NCBI RefSeq assembly: GCF_000090795.2
Contig: NW_003546498.1
Location: 11,366-48,180 of the forward strand
Direction: 5' to 3'
DNA length: 36,815 nt
From: Amphimedon queenslandica
Taxonomy: Eukaryota > Porifera > Demospongiae > Haplosclerida > Niphatidae
This document shows, piece by piece, positions 31,350-36,815 of the stretch; positions within the stretch are counted from its first letter, which is position 1; each line of letters begins with the position of its first letter. A program made the translations under genes and the position numbers. The notes under the pieces were generated by a model that saw only the letters and a program-made list of their open reading frames with translations, was not told the DNA's origin and ran no database searches.

Positions 31350-31870
31350 GACTTACATTTACAAATTCTATTTGGTCTGTAGTGCCTTCAGTGTTTTCAA
31401 TAATACCGTCATGATCAATCTCTTCTGGTTCTTCCTCTTGATATGTACCACAGATGTAGCTGTTATAGGAATTTAAAAGTACATCATTTTTGATTTATAT
31501 TTCTGCTTACTCTTAGTCTTTCTCTTTTTTTCATAGCAGCTGATGATCTTTTGGGTTTAGTTACATGTACTTCAGTAGGTTTTGGCATTATTGTTGGTAC
31601 TGCATTGGAGTTAACTGTCCCGTTCCAAGATAAACCAAATCCTTCTAAACATAGATTATTAATAAATACATTCATTGCAATATTTTTTTACCAGAAATAA
31701 CTAATGTTTGTTCAAAGCAGTCCTCAGTGAAATGTCTACTGCATACACAAAAATACTGGCTTGGATTGCTTCACTTAGCTCTATTTTTCTGTACAGCTCC
31801 GATCCATTATTGCCTCAAAATTTTATTTTTGGGAAAAGTCAATGAACAGACTGAATATGTCGTTATGTGT
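31350..31870 (-). pseudogene. THAP-domain protein fragment
   Basis: On the minus strand a block near 31870-31690 reads FPKNKILRQ, stop, WIGAVQKNRAK, stop, FCVCSRHFTEDCFEQTLVIS, then a GTAAAA donor. CVCSRHFTEDCF is the C-x2-H half of a THAP finger; the first Cys pair is not visible. The next exon (31675-31484) has WNGTVNSNAVPTIMPKPTEV and KPKRSSAAMKKRERLRVS, the AVPTI and basic region usual after THAP. A further acidic block YICGTYQEEEPEEIDHDGII lies at 31470-31380. THAP fingers bind DNA in host factors and in transposases of P, Kolobok and ISL2EU type. No DDE part follows, so its parent is unknown. Confidence 0.55.
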
Positions 31871-31956
31871 GCTACTACAAGATGCCACTACACTCTCCGT
31901 TCACACTATCGCCTACTTGTCTAGTCTCAACACTCCAGCTGAACACATTCATACAT

Positions 31957-32365
31957 GTAGGGACACGCACAATCACATTATTTGGGGAATATTTTTTGTA
32001 AAAAAAGGTGGAAAATTCAGAGAAAGAAAAATAGGTTAAAATTTGGCTGCCTGAATCACGTCATCAATATTGCATTAACCCTTTCAATACTGCATGAGCA
32101 TGAGTGAGCAAACAGTACAATTAACAGCACTTTACAGCAGAAGCAATCAGGATCTTAACTGGAAATAATACTGCTGGTTCTAGTGGCCTATGACTGATCA
32201 ATTATGAATGATGATATTTATATTAATAATAAATATGATTTTTTGTTATTATCAAAGCATAATAATGAAAATAATGGGCCAAAAAGGAGAGAATAGTGAG
32301 ATTGAGGAAGAGAATTAAGGAATAGAATTATAGGGTTGAAAAAAATAACTTACATGTCGCTATAC
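31957..32365. mobile_element. MITE with GTAGGGACAYGCAC termini, uninterrupted copy
   Basis: Aligns end to end with the two parts of the split copy (20701-20962 and 22766-22899). The left end GTAGGGACACGCACAATCAC is well kept; the right end ACATGTCGCTATAC is degraded. It lacks any trace of the 1.8-kb DIRS-like sequence, which defines that insertion. Confidence 0.85.
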
Positions 32366-32533
32366 ATATGGTACCCCCATCAACGTCATGACGACACCAC
32401 ACCTATAACTGGAAGTTTTTTCTGAAAATGGCTGACCATGGATAAGGGCAATCTTTGGTGCAAGAATATCTTGTGATAGAAGTTTTACATCACATTAATA
32501 AAGTTATCATTGGTGTTCAAATTTATATATTTA

Positions 32534-32640
32534 TTAGTAACGTGGTAGCGTTACTAAGTAGGATTCGCCCCCTAACAAAATGGCTGCCACAACTTTTGCG
32601 GCCTTGCTATACTGGGATAACAAGCTCTTATTATTTTAAA
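32534..32640 (+). repeat. Repeat with palindromic AGTAACG...CGTTACT head, copy 1
   Basis: ATTAGTAACGTGGTAGCGTT followed by ACTAAGTAGGATTC and AAAATGGCTGCCAC. It matches 35008-35095 over about 90 bp. Confidence 0.75.
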
Positions 32641-33303
32641 AAACAAACAATTAAATAATGTTATGATTTATGATATGCACTGATAATAATGAACTTGACA
32701 ACAGCCTGGAAGAACAGGAATAGCAGGGAAGACGGACACTCTTAGTTTACAGATTCTTGAACAAGGACTTGTGTCAAGACTAGTATTAGTTTCACTTGTC
32801 ATCAGGATAGTTGATATCCCTTCAGCATGTCTATTCAATGCTGTTTCTGATAAATGTTATAACAATGATAATAATAATAAAGAAAATTGTTTGTGTAAAT
32901 TCAATAAGTATCACAATTGCAACTAAAGAAATACTATAAATATTTTTTTAAAAATCAACACAAACAAAAACATAAAAAATTAAAAAAAAAGATGAAGTAG
33001 GATTCTAAACGACCAACGAAAATATGAAATATTATAAAAAAATCAACACAAATAAGAACATTAAAAATTTAAAAAAACAAGATGAAGTAGGATTCTGAAC
33101 GACCAACGAAAATACAAAATGAAAATCCTACTTGTGACGCAAATTCTATGCAAATTCTACTCGACATTGAAAGGTGATCCGTAATTCTTACATAACATCA
33201 AAAGTACAATGTAGAATAGAATTTGTGTCATGAGTAGGATTTTCATTTCGTATTTTCGTTGGTCGTTCGGAATCCTACTTCATCTTGTTTTTTTAATTTT
33301 TTA
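32640..33303 (+). repeat. ~600-bp composite repeat with foldback end, copy 1
   Basis: Matches 35645-36215. Shared blocks include CTTGAACAAGGA, GTGTCAAGACTA, ACTTGTCAT, TCTATTCAAT, GTTTGTGTAAA and AAGTATCACAATTG. It ends in a foldback whose arms (about 33065-33132 and 33225-33303) contain TGAACGACCAACGAAAATAC and GAAATGAAAATCCTAC. The stretch GATGAAGTAGGATTCT...CGACCAACGAAAATA is duplicated in tandem (32991 and 33082). Confidence 0.8.
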
Positions 33304-33309
33304 TGTTCT

Positions 33310-33870
33310 TCATGAATGCAATTAAGAAATTTTCAATACTTACGTACAACTTACTCATTCATTATTTAGGCAGTAGCCTATATGTAGGATGGAGGTAGGG
33401 TTTTCAAGATGGCGGCAGTTCTGATGATTTTCAAACACATATCTCTTTTATTTTACATTATACAGCCTTATAAATGGCTTAGATGACCTCTCCTTCATTG
33501 AGCGATTCTCCTGGTACCTTTAAAGTGGACTGTAATGTATCAGGAGCATTTCTGGAGAATAGGGCAAGATTCAAATTTCTGCAAAATTCTTCAGACTTTT
33601 TCTTCTTTCATTTTTCTTTCATCAACACGGAAATCATTTAAGCCAGGAACTGCTCAAATTGGCTTCGACATCATTCCTTTGAGCTTAAGTCAAGGACTGA
33701 ACATGTGGCTTCAAAAAGAAGCAGACAGAGAACATTGGAAGGCAAATTCCAGCTGCAGCACCGCGTGGGTTTGTGGTTTGATGCCATTTAATTTATGTGC
33801 ACGCAATTAGCATAAGATTAACTGTACCACATAATCATAACAAGAAGTAATTATAAATTTACGAAAAAAA
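33310..33870. other. Stretch without a recognisable gene
   Basis: It contains a 91-codon open frame (33535-33810) with no domain I know and no visible partner exons. Nothing else was found. Confidence 0.35.
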
Positions 33871-33872
33871 GA

Positions 33873-34185
33873 ATGAAAAGAAGTAAATAAAAAACATAAA
33901 AAATGGAAAAGTAGTAGGATTAAATTTTAAAAAGGAAAGACACAAGAGGGTACTTGCAAAGTGGTGTGATAACAAATCATAAACGACTGCATGAATATGG
34001 CTTCATAGTTATTATGTAATAGCTTGTGTGGATAATTACAATGCTTCTGGGTAATATTCTTCATGCAGTGGTGTACGATTTGTAATCACACCATTTTGCA
34101 AGTAGCCTCTTGTTTCCTTACTTTTTTACAATTTAATGCTACTACTTTTCAATTTTTAATGTTTCTTATTTACTTGTGTATGATA
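33873..34185. repeat. Foldback (MITE-like) element with ~130-bp arms
   Basis: The left arm (33873-34005) carries AAGTAAATAA, AAAAGTAGTAGGATTAAATT, CAAGAGGGTACTTGCAAAGT and GACTGCATGAA. The right arm (about 34055-34185) is its reverse complement with mismatches. The centre is about 50 bp. It is non-coding. Confidence 0.85.
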
Positions 34186-34189
34186 GTGA

Positions 34190-35005
34190 CAATGAAAGTG
34201 ATTCACCTTTTACATAAAAATTAATTACATATTTGGGGGAAAGGTGAAGGATATTTCAACTGGAACAAGGAATTTATAGGGAAAGAATGTAAGGTAACTA
34301 GGATTTTCTAATTAGTGCCCCTGGAGACACTGTTTTGATACAGTGTCATAATTCCTATAGCTTATAATGAATTACTAATGAGCAGTGCCATTTTGGCTAC
34401 AACAATCAATACATGAATAATAAACCAGACGCTGCCATGTTGGCCAATAACATAACGTGTGATTGTTGAGACACTGTGAGACTTAATTTGAAAGACACAG
34501 CTTATATTGACACTGTTATATTGCTATCTTTTGTCCCCTTTGATCAGTGGTGTAGCCAGGGTTTGGAGAAAAAGAGATTTCGGTGCGCTTGGTACGCGGC
34601 AAAAATTTGGAGACCATGTCCACCTACCACGCCCTTTTTAATTGATTTTAACGTGTAAATAATTAAACTCATAATAATTATTAATCAGAAGTTATATCTC
34701 ATAACTGCATGCTATGAGGATGACGACATGAAAACTCATCGATTACTTCAGGTACATTTATATCTATACTAGGCGAATGTAGTACATTATAGGGGCGAGC
34801 ACATGCTTTACTATCGTGATTTGATCATTTGAAAAGCGTTTCAATCATTAAATGTACATTATTAGGCATGACAATTCATTCGTCACTAAGGGCAACTGTA
34901 ACAATGTTGCAACTGTTTATTTGCACTTTAATGCTATCCATTGACAGTAGATGCTCCTTGATGCTCTCTCGTGGCAAATTGATATTAAGTAGTGAGGGAA
35001 CAACA
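34190..35005. other. Gene-free stretch with a hAT-like terminus
   Basis: CAGTGGTGTAGCCAGGG at 34545-34561 resembles the hAT terminal motif at 12805 (CAGGGGCGTAGCCAGG). No transposase coding and no second end are visible. The remainder is unremarkable AT-rich sequence. Confidence 0.4.
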
Positions 35006-35007
35006 CT

Positions 35008-35095
35008 ATTAGTAACGCGGTAGCGTTACTAACTAGGATTCACCGCATTCAAAATGGCTGCCACGACTTTTGCAGCCTTGCTATGCTAGGAAAAT
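35008..35095 (+). repeat. Repeat with palindromic AGTAACG...CGTTACT head, copy 2
   Basis: ATTAGTAACGCGGTAGCGTT then ACTAACTAGGATTC and AAAATGGCTGCCAC, paired with 32534-32640. The left string is an imperfect palindrome (AGTAACG / CGTTACT). Confidence 0.75.
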
Positions 35096-35099
35096 GAGC

Positions 35100-35645
35100 T
35101 CCTGTGCTTACCAGACTTCTTAAAGGACCTTATCTTGACTAGAGGACTCTATTGGTATCAATAGTGTGGCTCTAAACCTTGTCTAAGAGGAAAGTAAAAA
35201 ATTGGCAAAACGGCTGTTTTGTTCAGCCACCTTTTTTTTCATCTTTATCTTCATTAAGTCTTTGTCAATCCAGTTGTCAGTCGATATATCAATCTTGCCT
35301 AGTGATAGAAGGCTAATTCTTACACCATTCTACTCCAACAGGGTATGGGCAGGTCCTTGTCCCCTAGAATCATTTTCCAAGAAAGGAAGAAGTAATACTG
35401 TGACTGTTGGATACCACCAGCTTACCTCATGCTGCCATTTTGTTAATTAAAGAAGCATGTGCACCAAACTTTGGGTGTGGTCGCGCATGCTCAGATCTCA
35501 GAACTTGGAACAGCAAGTATTTTTTACCTAGCTATAGGCTAGCTATGCTTAGATACAAATTGCAATACTTAGTGGAGGTTTCCAGGTAAAAGAAGGTATT
35601 AATCTTGCATATATCAAGTGTGTAATGAATTATTATTTTTATTTC
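35100..35645. other. Stretch without a recognisable gene
   Basis: Short open frames (82 codons at 35202, 60 codons at 35407) lack any domain. It lies between the two members of a repeat pair that is much closer together at 32.5-32.7 kb, so it may be extra sequence inserted in this copy. Confidence 0.35.
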
Positions 35646-36215
35646 AAAAACACAAAACAATTAATTAATGTTATAATACTTATGATAATGAACTGGACAA
35701 CAGAAAGAGTCTCCAGGAATATCTACAGGATAGCTGGGAAGATAGAGCTTCTTGAACAAGGATTCACGTCAAGACTATATTTGACTTGTCATTAGTATAG
35801 AAGATATTCCTTGGCCATATCTATTCAATTCAATCAGTGCTGTCCTTCATAAATGCTGTAAAGTCATAACAATGACAACAATAATAAAGAAACTTATTGT
35901 TTGTGTAAAATCAAAAAGTATCACAATTGTAACTGAAAAAATATTATAAAAAATGAACACAAACAAGAACATAAAAAACTAAAAAAAAAGATTGAGTAGG
36001 ATTCTGAACGACCAACGAAAATACGAAATGAAAATCCTACTCTCGTGATGCAAATTCTACTTTACATTGTAAGGTGACCCTTAACTTTTAAATAATAACA
36101 TTAAAAGTACAATGTAGAGCAGAATTTGCGTCACGAGAGTAGGATTTTCATTTAGTATTTTCATTGGTCGTTCGGAACCCTACTCAATCTTGTTTTTTTT
36201 AATTTTTTATCTTCA
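35645..36215 (+). repeat. ~600-bp composite repeat with foldback end, copy 2
   Basis: Counterpart of 32640-33303. The terminal foldback (35961-36215) is the best-kept of the family: CGACCAACGAAAATACGAAA and CTACTCTCGTGATGCAAATT on the left arm, with the reverse complement ending near CTCAATCTTGTTTTTTTT. Confidence 0.85.
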
Positions 36216-36221
36216 TTGTAG

Positions 36222-36815
36222 TATGGCTTGAGCAGTAGACTCAGATATTTTCCACTCACACTGAGGACATTTCATTTGCTCATATATAACAGAGTATTTC
36301 ATCAGAAATAGTGAGTTGGTTAAATTCGTGAGTAACAACAGCTTCTCTGGGACAAACTTCGCCTATATCATCAACCATACTGTAAGTTGTGTCAACTGTA
36401 AATGACAGAAAAAGAGCATCACCAAACTTCTTCACATGTAGGTTTGAGAACGAATATAATTTGCCAAGTAAAAGCTTCTCTACATTACCTTCCCATAATA
36501 TAAGCTTGCACGTACCACAACTGTCACAAAAAATGCAGTCCTGCTTAGTAAGGGGTTTCCTCTGACTGTCAAGTTTTATTGGCAAATCCAAATGAATGAC
36601 TTTAGCATTGACAGAGATTAAAGACAAAATTGCAAGTTTTTTGACACCTGAAAGTGACACAGTTTTTGGGTTCATCTTCTGTCGGCTGACATTTAAATTT
36701 TTTAGGTGAAAGCATGACCTCAGACTTGTCACTGACAATTATTTCCAAATCTTCGTTGTTTAAAAGAGATCTTTTAATGGAACATTTATTCAGAGCAATG
36801 CTAGTCCCTTCTTCT
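36222..36815 (-). pseudogene. RPA-like OB-fold protein fragment, running off the window
   Basis: From the right edge on the minus strand: TSIALNKCSIKRSLLNNEDL, then KSEVMLSPKKFKCQP. A frame change near 36680 leads into KTVSLSGVKKLAILSLISVN, KVIHLDLPIKLDS, LTKQDCIFCDSCGTCKLILW, EGNVEKLLLGKLYSFSNLHV and VDDIGEV, ending at a stop at 36280. A Cys pair follows in MKCPQCEWKISES at 36230-36272. I recall KQDCxxxDSTxxxRLVLWExDVGKLxEGxSYKLxDVxVR from uncharacterised coral, lancelet and fish proteins with RPA70-type OB folds, which bind single-stranded DNA. The upstream part is outside the window. The apparent frame change may instead be an intron or an error, so pseudogene status is tentative. Confidence 0.55.

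Noticed and set aside
33535-33810. 91-codon open frame as a host gene
   Set aside because: No domain, no supporting splice structure and no repeat partner; the length is plausible by chance in this composition.
1-36815. CRISPR array, bacterial operons, tRNA or rRNA genes
   Set aside because: Repeats are dispersed or hairpin-type without regular spacers; genes have introns and eukaryotic domains; I saw no cloverleaf A/B-box pair or rRNA-like text.

Overview
The window looks like a piece of an animal genome, most likely a marine sponge or similar early-branching invertebrate. It is AT-rich and shows short GT-AG introns, foldback MITEs, and remnants of several eukaryotic DNA transposon superfamilies. 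The organism call is inference: it rests on remembered resemblance to uncharacterised sponge, cnidarian and fish proteins, not on a search. I found no intact host gene. Almost every protein-like stretch carries in-frame stops or frameshifts, so this is a transposon graveyard with some fairly young layers.

Left part (1-8.1 kb): a multi-exon pseudogene of a widespread uncharacterised metazoan family (392-2846) is interrupted by a Merlin-like element (589-1905) with about 200-bp terminal inverted repeats and an apparent 8-bp target duplication. A Tc1/mariner remnant with introns follows on the minus strand (3.0-3.9 kb). Next comes a hAT (DUF4371-type) transposase whose two halves (4.7-5.0 and 7.1-8.1 kb) are separated by a pogo/CENP-B-like transposase remnant.

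Middle (8.1-20.7 kb): foldback repeats, a DIRS-type pol fragment (9.9-10.3 kb), a hAT zinc-finger fragment (12.8-13.4 kb), a long Kolobok-like transposase remnant on the minus strand (14-15.2 kb), a second intron-containing Tc1/mariner copy (16-17 kb), and a broken BEN-domain-like gene on the minus strand (17.2-19.6 kb).

Right part (20.7-36.8 kb): nested insertions. A roughly 400-bp MITE is split by a DIRS-like retrotransposon with 145-bp inverted repeats; the interior of that element is collapsed at a 10-N assembly gap. A second pogo-like transposase (from 22.97 kb) is split by a 4.6-kb two-gene transposon with about 430-bp TIRs. This transposon carries a SWIM-YqaJ-PHD gene (plus) and a THAP-DDE transposase gene (minus), convergent, the architecture I associate with the ISL2EU group. 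Beyond it lie a Ulp1 (C48) protease-PHD pseudogene, a THAP-domain fragment, an intact second copy of the MITE, two copies of a ~600-bp composite repeat ending in a foldback, and the OB-fold part of an RPA-like protein running off the right edge.

The genes do not form a pathway. What they share is mobile-element biology: DNA-binding (THAP, BED/TTF-like, HTH, BEN, OB-fold), strand-cutting (DDE, RT, YqaJ nuclease), and host-interface domains (Ulp1, PHD, SWIM).
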